A stretch of 64,000 bases of DNA from Chelonoidis abingdonii (Eukaryota > Chordata > Testudines > Testudinidae): NCBI RefSeq assembly GCF_003597395.2, contig NC_133771.1, positions 138,765,144 to 138,829,143 of the forward strand, in the 5' to 3' direction. Below the pieces are notes generated by a model. That model saw only the letters and a list, made by a program, of their open reading frames with translations, did no database searches and had not been told where the DNA came from. Position 1 is the stretch's first letter. Each line of letters starts with the position of its first letter. Positions 22,826-35,070 of the stretch are shown here, piece by piece. Made by a program: the position numbers and the translations under genes.

Positions 22826-23466
22826 CTACTTCTTATTCAGCCAACTGCTCAGACAAACAAGTTTGTTTATATTTGCAGAAGATAATGCTGCCTGCTTCTT
22901 GTTCACAATGTCACATGAAAGTGAGAACAGACATTTGCATGCCACTGTTGTAGCCAGTGTCACAAAATATTTACATGCCAGATGCGCTGAAGATTCATAT
23001 GTCCCTTGATACTTCAACCACCATTCCAGAGGACATGCGTCCATGCTGATGACAGGTTCTGCTCGATAACGATCAAAAGAAGTGCGGACTGATGCATGTT
23101 CATTTTCATCATCTGAATCATGCAGCCAGCAACAGGTTGATTTTTCTTTTTTGGTGGTTTGGGTTCTGCAGTTTCTGCATCAGTGTGTTGCTCTTTTAAG
23201 ACTTCTGAAAGCATGCTCCGCACCTCATTCTTCTCAGATTTTGGAAGGCACTTCAGATTCTTAAATCTTAGGTTGAGTGCTGTAGCTATCTTTAGAAATC
23301 TCACACTGGTACCTTCTTTGCATTTTGTCAAATTTGTAGTGAAAGTGTTCTTAAAACGAACATATGCTGGGTCATCATCCGAGAAGGCTATAACATGAAA
23401 TATATAACAGAATGCAAGTAAAATAGAGCAGCAGACATACAATTCTCCCTCAAGGAGTTCAGTCAC
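22826..23466 (-). pseudogene. hAT transposase, interior and C-terminal dimerisation domain (decayed)
   Basis: The frame starting at 23,466 reads MTELLEGELYVCCSILLAFC, DDDPAYVRFKNTFTTNLTKC, then ALNLRFKNLKCLPKSEKNEV, matching the ZBED1-like hAT transposase interior (LDPR.K.L.). The downstream frame (to 22,826) reads CPLEWWLKYQGTYESSAHLA, then CLFSLSCDIVNKKQAALS and VCLSSWLNKK, the hATC dimerisation domain (W W......L...A..YL..PATS...ER.FS..G.....R..L.P). A frameshift separates the two parts near 23,050. The N-terminal BED finger and most of the RNase H-like core are absent, so it is inactive. Confidence 0.8.
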
Positions 23467-23497
23467 AAATTTAATTAACGCATTATTTTTTTAACGA

Positions 23498-23736
23498 GTG
23501 CCATCATCATGAAAGCATGTCCTCTGGAATGATGGTTGAAGCATGAAGGGACGTATGAATCTTTAGTGCATCTGGCACATAAATATCTTGCAACACCAGC
23601 TACAACAGTGCCATGCGCATGCCTGTTCGCACTTTCAGATGACATTGTAATTAGGAAGTGGGCAGCATTATCTCCCGTAAATGTAAACAAACTTGTTTAT
23701 CTTAACAACTTGTTTATCTGGCTGAACAAGAAGTAG
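23498..23736 (+). pseudogene. Second, inverted copy of the hATC dimerisation domain
   Basis: The + frame reads MKHEGTYESLVHLAHKYLAT, PATTVPCACLFALSDDIV, then AALSPVNVNKLVYLNN and FIWLNKK. It is the same domain as the minus-strand copy at 22,826-23,050, with its 3' flank, joined head to head. It has no N-terminal part of its own. Confidence 0.8.
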
Positions 23737-24394
23737 GACTGAGTGGACTTGTAGGCTCTAAAGTTTTACATTGTGTTGTTTTTGAGTGCAGTTATGTAAT
23801 AAAAAAGCCCAACATTTGTAAGTTGCACTTTCATGATAAAGAGATTGCACTACAGTACTTGTATGAGGAGAACTGAAAAAACTATTTCTTTTATAATTTT
23901 TACAGTGCAAATATCTGTAATCAAAAATAATATAAAGTGAGCTCTGTACACTTCGTATTCTGTGTTGTAATTGAAATCAATATATTTGAAAATGTAGAAA
24001 AACATCCAAAAATATTTAATAAATTTCAATTGGTATTCTATTGTTCAACAGTGTGATTAATCACGATTAATTTTTTGAGTTAATTGCATGAGTTAACTGT
24101 AATTAATCAACAGCCCCAGTCTGAACCTTATCCCACATATAGCTAAGCTCTAGATCCAAATATAGATCCAAAGTAAGGCTTTGTAATCTGCAATACAAAA
24201 TCACAGACTGAATATTCTGAATGTAGCGGTTTGAAGTCCTAAACTGATTCTGAACTTTTTCTATGTTTGAGGCAATCAGATTTGGCTCATTATAGAGAAA
24301 TAGTTATTCTTAAAAATGGAACTTGTCTCACGGGGGGGGGGGGAGCTTTGATTTTGGTCCCTCTCTAATGTAGACCCCACCTGCACTGGAGGAT

Positions 24395-24625
24395 CTCTAA
24401 GTGCTTTTTCATTATTAATTTATCCTACAACACCTATGAGAGAGGTAGATAATTTTGTTTATCTAACTAATCTATTTCCAAGGCACCCGTCACTGTATAA
24501 TGTCTAGGCAACATGCATTATTATACCCATTTTACAGAGGCAGAGAGTGAGGTTATCCAGAGAGTCAGTAGCAGAGCTGATGATGAAGTTAAGCAATCCT
24601 GAGTCCCTGCTCTAACCACTAGCGA
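24395..24625 (-). repeat. MIR SINE copy
   Basis: The core reads TTATACCCATTTTACAGAGG, CAGAGAGTGAGG and, further right, AGTAGCAGAGCTGATGATG, matching the reverse complement of the MIR core (CTCAGTTTCCTCATCTGTAAAATGGG). Diverged, with no tail visible. A run of 13 G lies just upstream at about 24,332. Confidence 0.7.
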
Positions 24626-25119
24626 ACACTGCCTCTTTGTATCACTGTCAAATTTAGGGTCAAAACTTCACTTTATTTTAAGATGAAAATATATGAGGAT
24701 AGAAATTCAGGATGAGCAGATCCTTAGCTGGTATAAATTGTCATAGCTTGAGGATCTAGCCCTGACTGTACAATCTGTTTCAGAAGGAATGTCAACACTT
24801 TCAGTGTTGCCCATAATTCAGGAGGGCCAACAAATTCTATCATGGAAACTGTCATCTCCTAAAATAATGGTGACTTTTCAAGGACAACAAATTTATTTCA
24901 AAGTATTGTGTTGCTAGTGGCATCAGAAAGGTGATGACAGGGAAAAGACCTCTTCCTGGAGTAGATTGCCAGGCAGTATTTGTTCCCCCATAGACAAGCA
25001 GTAGTTCTTAGTTTGGTTTTCTTAATGATCTTTTATTATCATATTAGATGACATGGTCATTCGTAAAATTTCTTTAGAAGGCTTCCTCAGAGAATCTCCA
25101 CCATTTTTAGTCCCTTGGG

Positions 25120-25205
25120 AATTTTTCCTGGATCAAGATGGGAAGATCAGATAGCCTCTTGCTCGAGGTCCTTCCAGACCTACATGTCTATGATTTCATG
25201 ATCAG
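25120..25205 (+). repeat. Short CR1 3' end fragment
   Basis: AGATCAGATAGCCTCTTGCT and GGTCCTTCCAGACCTACATG then TCTATGATTT follow the CR1 terminal UTR pattern. Under 90 bp. Confidence 0.55.
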
Positions 25206-25959
25206 CACTGTTTATTATTTTATGACTACAGCACCTAGCAGCTTTAATTGAGAATATTAAAAAGTTCTTTAAAACAAGGAGATTATCAGACTGAGTACAA
25301 AACTATATGAAAACTCATCACTTATAAGGTTGTTTACTTTTTAACTAAACATTGTTCATACGTCAAAACTTTTAAAAACTATTGCAAACAGATATAGGGA
25401 ACAACTTTGCCTGTACTCCCATACTTCACTGAAGAGATGGTAAATAATTCCTCTGAAAAATCTCCAGTCTTTGAAACAAAGTGTGTGTGAATTTTGTGAG
25501 TATCAATCAGGAATAACTCCATTAAATCAAGGGAGTTATATCAGCATTAAAATTTCTTAAAATGAGATTAGAATCAGACCTTTGAATTTCAAATTGGAGG
25601 ATACTTTGGGCTTAAATTTTTATGATTTTAAACATGTATATGAGTCAGCTTGTACAGTATTTTAGCAATGCAGAAAGACAGCTGCTTGTGCCTAGGAACA
25701 AGGGATTGTTTGCAGCTGAATCCACTGGGAAAAGACTACTTGTTCATTATTCATTTACCCATTACCATTTACTTGTCAACACAGTTTGCACAATTACATT
25801 TGCCACATTGATTTTGCAGAGAAACTGAAGATGTTGGTCTTCTTGACCTTTGTATAGTCATTTAGACCTGGTAAAGTGCATGTATACACTCATTTTAAGT
25901 AAGTAAATCCAGTTATTCATGTCTGAATATTGGTGACATCACATTTTCCATCATCAACT
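25206..25959. other. Intergenic, no gene
   Basis: AT-rich. A possible short L2/MIR-like tail at about 25,205-25,260 (ACAGCACCTAGCAGC). No exon signal. Confidence 0.4.
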
Positions 25960-26680
25960 TCAAGCACTCAGCAGGTCAGCTTCCAGTGATCTGCCATACA
26001 CCATGCAAACATCCCCTTGCTGGTCATCCCCTACTACTTTCTTCCATAATAATCTTCTGAAGGTTATTTCCATCTCTACCCCAATGTGATCAAAGTATAT
26101 GGTTGTGCATCTGTTTTCTGACATCATGATCTGCTCCTCTCCAATAATATTTCTAACATAGACATGGGGGGAGGTGGGTGGCTCATTCAGGACATACTCA
26201 AGAGTCTTTGCCAGCACCACATTTCACAACTTCAATTTTCTTCTTGTCAGCAGCATTTAACTTCCCACAATTCACATCCATAAATCACTATGGAAAAAAT
26301 TAGGCTTTTCATCAGTCCCACATTCTGTACATTTTGGAATGCCAGAGTTTTTCCACACTTTCTCAAGGGAGGTCCTAGCTGAGTGAGCCATCCTTAACTG
26401 TCTTCTGATTTCTGTGGAACAGCCTCCTTGGTTGGATACATATGATCCCAGATAATTAAATTCATCTACTGCCTCAACAGTTTGTCTGTTAATCGTGATG
26501 TCTGCTTGCATTTTGCATTTGTTAGCTGTGTCGGTGTACATGCATTTTATTTTCATGGAATTCAGGAATAGTCCTTATTCCTCATTAACTGATTTTACAA
26601 ATTCCAACATTTTGTTGCATAACGGTGGTGGTTGTCGCAAGAGTATCATCTCATCAGCATAACTGAGTTGGTCCACCAAC
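25960..26680 (-). pseudogene. RTE-like LINE, reverse-transcriptase C-terminal part
   Basis: Minus-strand reading from about 26,668 gives SYADEMILLRQPPPLCNKML, in which YADE is the degraded catalytic YADD. It continues MKIKCMYTDTANKC, TINRQTVEAVDEFNYLGSYV, SNQGGCSTEIRRQLRMAH and LEKVWKNSGI. The F.YLGS.....G....EI..R...A.......L..VW pattern is that of the thumb region in RTE-type and related LINEs. Further left a second open stretch (26,220-25,960) has no clear match. Stops and the YADE change make it inactive. Clade assignment (RTE versus R4/Dong-like) is uncertain. Confidence 0.7.
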
Positions 26681-28068
26681 TCCCCCTCTGTCAAAACCTC
26701 CCAAGGCTTGTCTCATAATAAATTCTGCACATATGTTTAACAGGCTTGGGGGAAAATATGATTTTGTCTCAAACTCTGCCCAGGGGAAAGCCACTCACTG
26801 TCACCTTCTGCTGTTTGCACCATGGTCTACTGCTGGTGGTGGAGACTTGCAATGAGTTGTGTGAAATGCTTTGGAATTCATGTCTGCCAGTATCCTTCAA
26901 AGACAGTACTGTCAGACAGTATTAACTGCTTTTGCACAGGTGTAAATGCCTACACAAAGGGTAAGGCAGTGGAGAACCAGCCCAATTGGTTCTAACACAG
27001 CCCAAATAAATGGAGTTTGGCCCACTTACACCAGGGTGAAACTTGGTCCATTCTATGATCCTACTTTGTGTCAATCACTAAGTGTGAGAGGATGACAGTT
27101 TTTACATATGCCAGCTTTTTTGTTTTACTTTTCAATAGGTCAAGCAAATGGACAATAAATTAAGCTTGATGCTTTGAATGACCAAAACAACAAACCACAC
27201 CACTTCTGCCTGTATAGTTCTGTACACCAAGCACCACTAGCATGAATGGGGAAAAAAAGTTCTAGAGTGTTCCGGACTAAAACTCTCACAATGACAGCTA
27301 CTGATTCAACCTTTAAGAATATGATTTAAAAGCTTTCTGAGTTTCCTTAGCACATGCCCTTTGGCATAACTGAACTCGCACTGCCGCCAATCCAGTTCAA
27401 TCCCAAGCATGTTAATGAAGTGTCTTGGCCTTTTTATTAATTCTACAAGCAAACAGTCCATTCAGCAGTAACTCTGAGAAAGTTTAATCAAATAATGTCA
27501 TTATTCCAAACTTATCACCATAAGAAATGGAAAATCAGCTAAAGAAATACAGGATGTAAATATTAGCTTCCCACTAAACAGTCTTCCACTGAGAAGCAAT
27601 GTTGTCTTGAGGCTCCCATGGAATAGTGATGCTAACCTTTGGCCTGGTGAAGACATGCAGTAAGGCTGGGATATTGTTGACTACAAATGAATGGAGTGGA
27701 GAAACTTGAATAGCACCTGCATGTATTATGCTGTGGCAATAATCAGGCAATCAGTCCTTGCTATCACTATAATGACAAACTCATCTATTTTTGAAACATT
27801 TAAAAAAAAATCTGTTAAGTGTCTCAAAACCAGCTGAAAAGATCCTGGAGTGGAATAATGTACCACTCGGGTAAATAGCAGTTTTAAAATATACCAGTTC
27901 CAGATAAGGAAAGGCTGAACATTTTACAGGAAGAACATACTTGATGTCTTGGAGGAAAAAGTGAGTAAACTGTAGTCTCAGCCAGGTTGGGCAAAATATT
28001 TTGATAACTCCTCCTTTCCCCCCCCCAAAAAATTCTTCCTGAACAAGACATTGAAAAGACGTGTCTGC
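26681..28068. other. Intergenic, no gene
   Basis: Contains a diverged short palindrome-family copy at about 26,920-27,050 and otherwise nothing named. Confidence 0.4.
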
Positions 28069-28072
28069 ATAC

Positions 28073-28780
28073 TGTGATAGACCCAGGCCAGATGGGTATA
28101 GCAGAAGGCAAATATACTGGCCACTGGATTAACAGTTTTCTGTTCCCTGACTGACCAGAGCAGGGGCTGCTCCAGGCTAATGAGAACATCTGACTCTAAT
28201 TAACCTGCAAAGAGTCAAGTGATGCCATTTAGTTAATGTGACCACCTGACTCTAATTAAGGCCCTGCTGATACTATAAAAAGGGCTCACTCCAGTCAGAC
28301 AGGGAAGAGCCAGGGGTAAGGAAGTGTGGCTGAAAGCCTGGTGACTGAAGACACCCTCAGACCATTGTTAAAGGAGCCCTAAGGTAAGAGTGAAGAAGGG
28401 AGAAGCAGGAAAGCTGTGGGGAAGTGGCCCAGGGAAATTAGCAACTCTGGCAGTGAAAGGTTGGCTGTCAACAACTGCTACCATTGGGGTCCCTGGGAAC
28501 CCAGAATAGAGGGTGGGCCAGGGTTCCCCCCAACCCACCACTACAGGAACATCTCCTGGGAGGGGAAGTCAGGCCTCTGTCAGGACAGGAGGCTGAACAG
28601 GGACTGTGGGAATTCTCTCACCAACTTCCTTGCAGGCCTGTGATGAAAAGGGGTCAGTAGACTGTAACCCTGGCCCTAGAGAGAGAGAGGCTACATGGAG
28701 GGTCACAGTGAGCCACTGAGGGAAGCATAAACCGCCTAGAAGCACAGGACCCATGGGAGCCAGGTCAGAGCTCTGCCACA
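28073..28780 (+). mobile_element. Solo LTR with TATA box and 4-bp target duplication
   Basis: It runs from TGTGATAGACCCAGG to GAGCTCTGCCACA (708 bp, TG...CA). The tetramer ATAC lies directly on both sides (28,069-28,072; 28,781-28,784). At about 28,271-28,282 the sequence ATACTATAAAAAGG is a good TATA box, with initiator-like CACTCCAGTCAG 20-25 bp downstream, so the LTR reads on the + strand. No internal retroviral genes, so it is a solo LTR. Confidence 0.75.
28271..28283 (+). promoter_or_regulatory. LTR TATA box
   Basis: CTATAAAAAGG lies about 200 bp into the LTR, the usual U3 position. Whether it is active cannot be judged from sequence. Confidence 0.55.
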
Positions 28781-28784
28781 ATAC

Positions 28785-31700
28785 CTTATTATAGTGTTCA
28801 AAATGCAACTATGGAGATGATACCCATGTGATTAAATTGCAGGGCCATGTAATAACTACAATTATAATGTACTTTTGACCATCTTGTATGTTCTTAGTTC
28901 ATAAACCCAGTTCCCAGGATTTTTAACATTCCAAACAGCTGAGTAGCCTCAACCTGCTGCCATTGTATCAACCAACCCCTCCCCGCAGCCTAGTAAGTCA
29001 CTCTCCAAATTTTCCTTTTTCTCTTCAAAAATTACCCCTACTCAAAGACCCACACAGGCATGATTCAGTCCTCAGCCAGCAATGCATTTTCTGTATTTAA
29101 AAATGTCACAGCTTTATACTCCTTCACTACTTCATATAGCTGCAAGACTAGAAACAAGGGGAGACTCCCAGCTTCCTGGTGAGACCAGCACCCTCTCAAG
29201 ATAATTGACTTTGAACATAAAATAGGTGTCATGTTACACAACTCACCAAACACATCAATTTCTTTCCCCACACACACAACCAGCTTCCTTCCAGTTCCCA
29301 GCCCTCACCCCTTTCCCCTCAGATTCTCCATGGCTCCTTGTGGGGTTCTCTTCTCAGCACGGTGGACTGAGTAGGCTGCTGCTGTTATGACTCCTCTCTT
29401 TCTCTTATCCCTGGTGGCTCAACATACCTCTCAGCCAACAAAGCCCCAAATATGGGATGCTGCATCTGACAATGACCCAAAATGAGCGGGACACATTGAT
29501 ATGGAAAATTTCCATGGCCTCAGGAGCCATTCCTTCCATGTAAATAATTATTTTTGTAACCTCCATTTCATGGTTCTTCCTTCCTAATTATTTTGGAGAG
29601 TAAAAATGAGGGGACAGCAAATTGGTGTGGGACAGCAGTGACCTTGGGATTAAAATGAGTTTGCTGCTCAGCATTGTGTATCTTGGGCACCTTCTCTAGT
29701 TCCCTTTGGGGCTCTCCCTAGAGGAGAAGGAAGAAACTGAAGGCAAGGAAGCAAAATGAATGGATAGTAGGGGAAGCAGCAGAGGGTGTCTCACCAATCA
29801 ATCCTGAGAGCCAAAAAACCTGACTGTCAGCAGGGAGGCCAGGGAGCCAGACAAAGGGCTAGCAAGCCCTACTGCAGGGAATGTGATGGACAGGAAGTAG
29901 GCTGGGAGGTGGTGAAGTTCCACTTCCAGGCAAAGGTGCTGTTTGTAACTGGAGTATTTTACTACTTTTTGCCATAATCCAAAACCAAAGACAGTTTCCT
30001 TTTAGGGAGCACTGGCCTCTTCCAACTGCAGGCTGATCATCAGAGCTGGATCCCTTCTGTGATCTCTTCAGAACAGTTCTAAGCCTTAAAGGGACAGGGC
30101 ACAGGAAAACATAGTCCTGGCTTTCCATCCAGTTCTTAAACAAACAAGGAATGTTTACATAAAAACACTCTAATATACATATTCTGACTTATGAGTCTTA
30201 CACAGGAGAGCAGTAGGCAGGAAGGAAAATGTGAGGGGTCAAAGATTGAGGAGAAATGAAACAGATGAATATTGGAGCTAGTTGTTGTTCTGGAGGAGGG
30301 GCAGGAGACTGGGCAGGACAGGGAGGGAGCTGGAAGAGGGCAGAAGAGGGATAGGGGAGTGGACTAGAAAAGGAAATGCATTGTTTTGCATGTGTCCTGG
30401 CTGAGTGGAATGGGAATGGTGTTTTGTTTTTTATCTATTTATTTTAGGAAGTTTTAACAGATCTACAAATATTGCTGTGTAAATATCAGAGATGATAAAA
30501 CAGATCATCAGTGCAACAGTGATGTTTGCTCAGAGAAACTTTATACAATAATATTATCATCAGATCTCTCTAGCTCCTAGGAAGCCCCCATCCTACAGAT
30601 GAAGCCTCTTTATGGTACTCAGGATGTGTCATTTCTGGTGACCTCCCCAGACTGAGTGAAACTTCTGATTACACTTCAATCAAACCAGACAAGTCTATTA
30701 AATGTTAGCATTTTTTTAAAAACAGATGTGTGCTATGCATTGCGAGGAAGTCAGAATAGTAAATGAGCTGAATACATATGCTACAACTGTCTTCAGCAAA
30801 ATGGGATAAATTGGAGATGTCAGTCACTACTTGGATAAGCAGACAGGACTTCACTGAGGTCAACTGAGTTGTTTCTGCTTACACGAGCTGTGAATTTGGC
30901 CCCTGGTGTCAGCTCACAATTTCAACCTGAACTTTAAATTTCCACACTTTTGTGGCCATAATAAGTCAGTTGGATAGATATATTTTATGAAAACATTTTG
31001 ACAGGATAGACTAGAAGAGCTCCAGCTGTGAAATATTTGGGATCAGTAACATAACATATTGCATATGTAAAACAACCTGTCAGACTCTGATACTCTTACT
31101 CACATTGACTAGTACCTTAATCACCAAGTGGTTCTCATTGATTTCAATGGAACCACTTATGGCTTTGGTACCACTCAGCATGAGGCCCCAAGTTTGTTTA
31201 TATGGCAAAACTGTGTAATTTAGCTATATAGCATCTCCACACATCCCTACAGTACTGTCACCCTTTGTGTTGTATTTGCCTGAGTGACACTGTGAGCTCC
31301 TTGGGATAGGTACCTTTTCACTTAAGGGTTTCTGTATACCTGCAGTGCTCAGTTAAACAATACAGATAGCTATGACACAAAAGTATTGCCTATTTAAAAG
31401 ACTCAGTTACAAGGAGACTCATTTAGGATGAATTAGCTTTTTCCCCACCACATTGCAGAGTTTCTAGGTGCGCTTTTATGAACCCACTGAGTGAAACCAA
31501 GTTAGATGGCTTGATGCAATAATTTTCAGAGCTATAATTGTTTTAATGTATTGTGATATAACATTACTACCCTTATTGTGGTCATATGTACAGAATGTGC
31601 TATGTCAGTCATGCACAATCCTACTTACCCTCTCTCAAGGTATTATTTTTTGATAGGTATAAACTCCTGTCCTAGGGAAATTTTTGTCAAACTAGTGCTG

Positions 31701-31895
31701 GTGAAAGTGAAAATAATCTTTGTCTGCAACAAGGTATTAGGTTGTCAGTAACACAGCCAATAGGACATATCAGTACACTGCCTGTTAAGATGTGACTGCC
31801 TAAGGATCTGTCAGCTGAGCATGTAGTACCCTGATGATAGAAACATCTGTAGATTCTGGCCCAGATCCACAAAAGGACTTAGATATTGCACTTCT
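28785..31895. other. Intergenic, no gene
   Basis: No coding exon recognised. Short L2-like tail at about 31,288-31,370 (GTGAGCTCCTTGGGATAGG ... CTGCAGTGCTCAGTTAAAC). Diverged copies of the short CAATGG-type repeat at about 30,840-30,905 and 31,115-31,195. Confidence 0.4.
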
Positions 31896-32168
31896 CAGGG
31901 CTGGTTTACACTGGGAACTTACACTGGCATAGCTCTGTCGCTCAGGGTATGAAAAATCCACACCCTGGAGTGACATAGTTAAGCTGATATAACCCCCAGT
32001 GTACGTGCTAAGTTGATGGAAGAATTCTTCGGTCAACTTACCTACCGCCTATCAGGGAGGGGGATTACCTTTGCTGAACTTCTCCCATCGGCGTAGGTAA
32101 TGTCTACATTGAAGTGGTACACTGGTGCAGCTGTACCACTGTAGCATTTCACCTGTAGACAAGTCTAC
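31896..32168. mobile_element. MITE-like DNA element
   Basis: Left end CAGGGCTGGTTTACACTGGG; right end CACCTGTAGACAAGTCTA, complementary over roughly 15 bp with mismatches. The internal pair AAGAATTCTTC and the paired GGCGTAGGTAATGTCTACAT side suggest a hairpin. Non-coding, 273 bp. It interrupts a repeat whose pieces read CAGATCCACAAAAGG (31,862) and GATCCACAAGCCC (32,212). Confidence 0.65.
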
Positions 32169-32564
32169 AGCGTCACAACAGGTAATTTGCAGATGCCTTG
32201 AAAATCACTGGGATCCACAAGCCCTTTGTTAAGCACCTTGGCTCGCTATATGAAGAGAGATAGGTGGCTGAGAATGTGATCCACAAAAGTAAGTACACTA
32301 TGCAGGGAGTTGCCTAAGCTAGCTAATCAGAGATGCTGAGGAGACAAGTGTGTCCTAAGGCCTAATCCTCTCAGGATGTTAGGTACTTAAGTCTAGGCTG
32401 CAGGGGGGCACCAATCTGTCTGGCCCAGTCTTATTTTCTTATTTATCTATACAAAGTGCACCAGTGTCAACGAGAGAGAGAGAAACACTCTCATCAGAAT
32501 ATCTTATAGTCCAAGCTGTCCTGCAGTGGCTCAAGAGAATGAGCACCAACTTCAGAGCAGACTG

Positions 32565-33115
32565 TTAAGAAACAGGACACAACCCTCAAATTGGCTGTGA
32601 GTTTCATATATAGATTTCACCAACCAATTACCAAGCGTAAACTCCTTGGGCACTATAACAGCCTTAACACGGAGTCAGACAGTTCCCCTGGGCACTTGGA
32701 TCCGTCTTACCACCCAGGTGAGCCTACCTTTGTGATAGATGGTCCCTTACACCATGAATTACACCAATATTCAGGTGACTGCCAGTCCCAAAAGGACCAG
32801 TCACCCCAGGTAAATTGCACCTTAGATCTCACATCAAAGACAACACTTGTAGTGAATCCTATAATAAATAATATGCAGATTTATTAATAAGAAAAGAAAT
32901 AAGTTGTTTACAAGGTATACAAATGAGTTTGAATCATAAATTAAAAAAGTAATAGACACTGCTATAATAAGCAAACTCTATGTCATGTAGGCTAATCCAG
33001 GCCAAACACTGGGGATCTTTTGCTTATGCCTAGTAATCTTTGCCCCCACCCTTACCCCCAGAGTCCAAGCAGCATAAAGGTACACTTCCTCCTTGTTAGG
33101 GCTTTTTATTCCCTT
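32565..33115. repeat. Dispersed repeat, copy B (same family as 1,600-2,160)
   Basis: Same order of landmarks as copy A: TAGATTTCACCAACC, CTTTGTGATAGATGG, TCCCTTACACCA, CCTATAATAAA, AAGAAAAGAAA, TTTACAAGGT, TTTTGCTTATGCC. The open frames at 32,591-32,887 and 33,093-33,410 are by-products. It abuts a CR1 copy at 33,418. Confidence 0.65.
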
Positions 33116-33417
33116 CTCCCACTTCTACTTTGAGCTTCAAACTCAGCCTATGGGAGAAATTCACTTGCAAGATTCATGTTTGGGAAGGGGACAGGGGGAA
33201 AAGTGGGAGTTGGTGGAAAGTAAACAGCAAAGTCTTTTGTCCTCTTTGATGTTCCAGTCTAGTATGTCTGGTGTCTGGGTCTTCCTTGTCAGTCAGAACA
33301 TAACACCTCCTGTTGGAGACCAGCATTTCACACTAATGTCTTCCCCCTTCTGTCTGGTGATTTACACCATTAGAAAGTCTTACAATGCAAATGCCCAAAT
33401 ATTACCTTAAGATACAG

Positions 33418-34374
33418 AGTTCACTTCTGGGTCTAGTTCTGTTTAATATCTTCATCAGTGATTTAGATAATGGCATAGAGAGTACACTTAAAGTTTGCAG
33501 ATGATACCAAGCTGGGAAGGGTTGCAAGTTCTTTGGAGGATAGGATTAAAATTCAAAATGATTTGGACAAACTGGAGACATGGTATGAAGTAAATAGGAT
33601 GAAATTCAATAAGGACAAATGCAAAGTGCTCCATTTAGGAAGGAACCATCAGTTATACACATACAAAATGGGAAAGGATTGCCTAGGAAGGAGTACTGTG
33701 GAAAGTGATCTGGGGGTCATAGTGGACCACAAGCTAAATGAGAATCAATGGTGTAACACTGTTGCAAAAAAAGCGAACATCCTTCTGTGATGTATTAGCA
33801 GGAGTGTTGTAAGCAAGACACGAGAAGTAATTCTTTTGCTCTACTCTGCACTGATTAGTGGCCTCAACTGGAGTATTATGTCCAGTTCTGGGCACCACAT
33901 TTCAGGAAAGATGTGGACAAACTGGAGAAAATCCAAAGAAGAGAAACAAAAATTATTACAGTTCTAGAAAACATGATCTATGAGGGAAGATCGAAGAAAA
34001 TTGGGTTTGTTTAATCTGGAGAAGAGAAGACTGAGAGGTGGCGTGATAACAGTTTTCAAATAAAAGGTTGTTACAAGGAGGAGGGAGAAATTTTTTTCTC
34101 CTTAACCTCTGAGGATAGAACAAGAAGCAATGGGCTTAAACTGTAGCAAGGGCGGTTTAGGTTGAACATTAGGAAAAATTTCCTGTCAGAGTGGTTAAGA
34201 ACTGGAATAAATTGCCTAGGGAAGTTGTGTAATCTTCATCACTGGACATTTTTAAGAGCAGGTTAGACAAACATCTGTCAGGGATGGTCTAGATACCACT
34301 TAGTCTTGCCATGAGTGCAGGGGACTGGACTAGATGACCTCTGGAGGTCCTTTCCAGTCCTATGATTCTGTGAA
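33418..34374 (+). pseudogene. CR1 LINE, reverse-transcriptase C-half with 3' end
   Basis: + strand reading gives GLVLFNIFISDLDNG, then after a frameshift KFADDTKLGRVAS with the catalytic FADD intact (about 33,495), then RIKIQNDLDKLETW, NRMKFNKDKCKVLHLGRN and VESDLGVIVDHKLNE. Later frames give REDRRKLGLFNLEKRRLRGG and SEDRTRSNGLKL. The 3' UTR ends GACTGGACTAGATGACCTCT ... CCTATGATTCTGTG. Frameshifts and stops make it inactive. 5'-truncated at the join with the dispersed repeat. Confidence 0.9.
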
Positions 34375-34559
34375 TGTGAGATACTATAATCTCACTTATA
34401 ACATCTGAATACTTGTAGGTTGCTGCATGCATTAAACACATTCTTAGTATTCTAGTATCTATTTTAACAATACTAACACACAGGTGAGCCAGACTGATTT
34501 CAGCTATGTATTTGTTAGTATTCAGTTGAGGCATGGGGACCTTGGCATGACCTGGCACC

Positions 34560-35070
34560 TGGTCTGTCAGCATTACATATGCATTAGGGCCCTCATCTTA
34601 GAGGGAGGATTTGCACAGGGATTTCCTTTCTTCTCATTAGGTGTGGGGCAGGGGGAAAGAGGGGAAATTTGATCTGCAGTGTCCCACATCTCAGATGAGT
34701 GCTCTAACCACTTGACTAGAGATTATTAGGGAGGCCCTCTTCTCCCTCACCACCTTCTGTGCAGCTAGGCATGCTTTGAGCATATTTAGTGGACTGGACA
34801 CCATAGGGGAGATAGATGGGGTAATGCCAATCTCCACCAGGTATGAGGATCCTGTTGGGACTTAGGCATGAGACAGGCATCCAGGGGCCTACCAAAACAG
34901 CAGTGCGCATGCCCAGAGGTTGTCACTCATGCACCAAGAGGATTTTTAAAGCAAAACGGTAGGCACCATGTGAGTTTAGGCACCTAAAGATTTATGTGGC
35001 AGCTGAGCAGAGGTTTTGTGGATTACAGTAGCACCTAAGTCCCTTTGTAGATATGGACTACTGAACAGAA
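34560..35070. repeat. Probable dispersed repeat, class unknown
   Basis: CAGATGAGTGCTCTAACCAC and ACCTAAGTCCCTTTGTAG resemble pieces of a repeat also seen near 31,855-31,895 and 32,200-32,400 (on the opposite strand). Borders are not visible. Confidence 0.35.

Larger units (their letters stand above)
22478..24118. mobile_element. Fold-back hAT transposon with 8-bp target duplication
   Basis: The octamer GTCTGAAC lies on both sides (22,470-22,477 and 24,119-24,126) and fits the hAT pattern nTnnnnAn. Ends TAGGACTGTCA and TCAACAGCCCCA are imperfect inverted repeats. The two ends continue as long inverted arms: about 22,478-23,052 mirrors about 23,498-24,118, including matching hATC domain copies on opposite strands. 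Between them lies about 445 bp of transposase interior on the minus strand. Total 1,641 bp. Confidence 0.85.
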
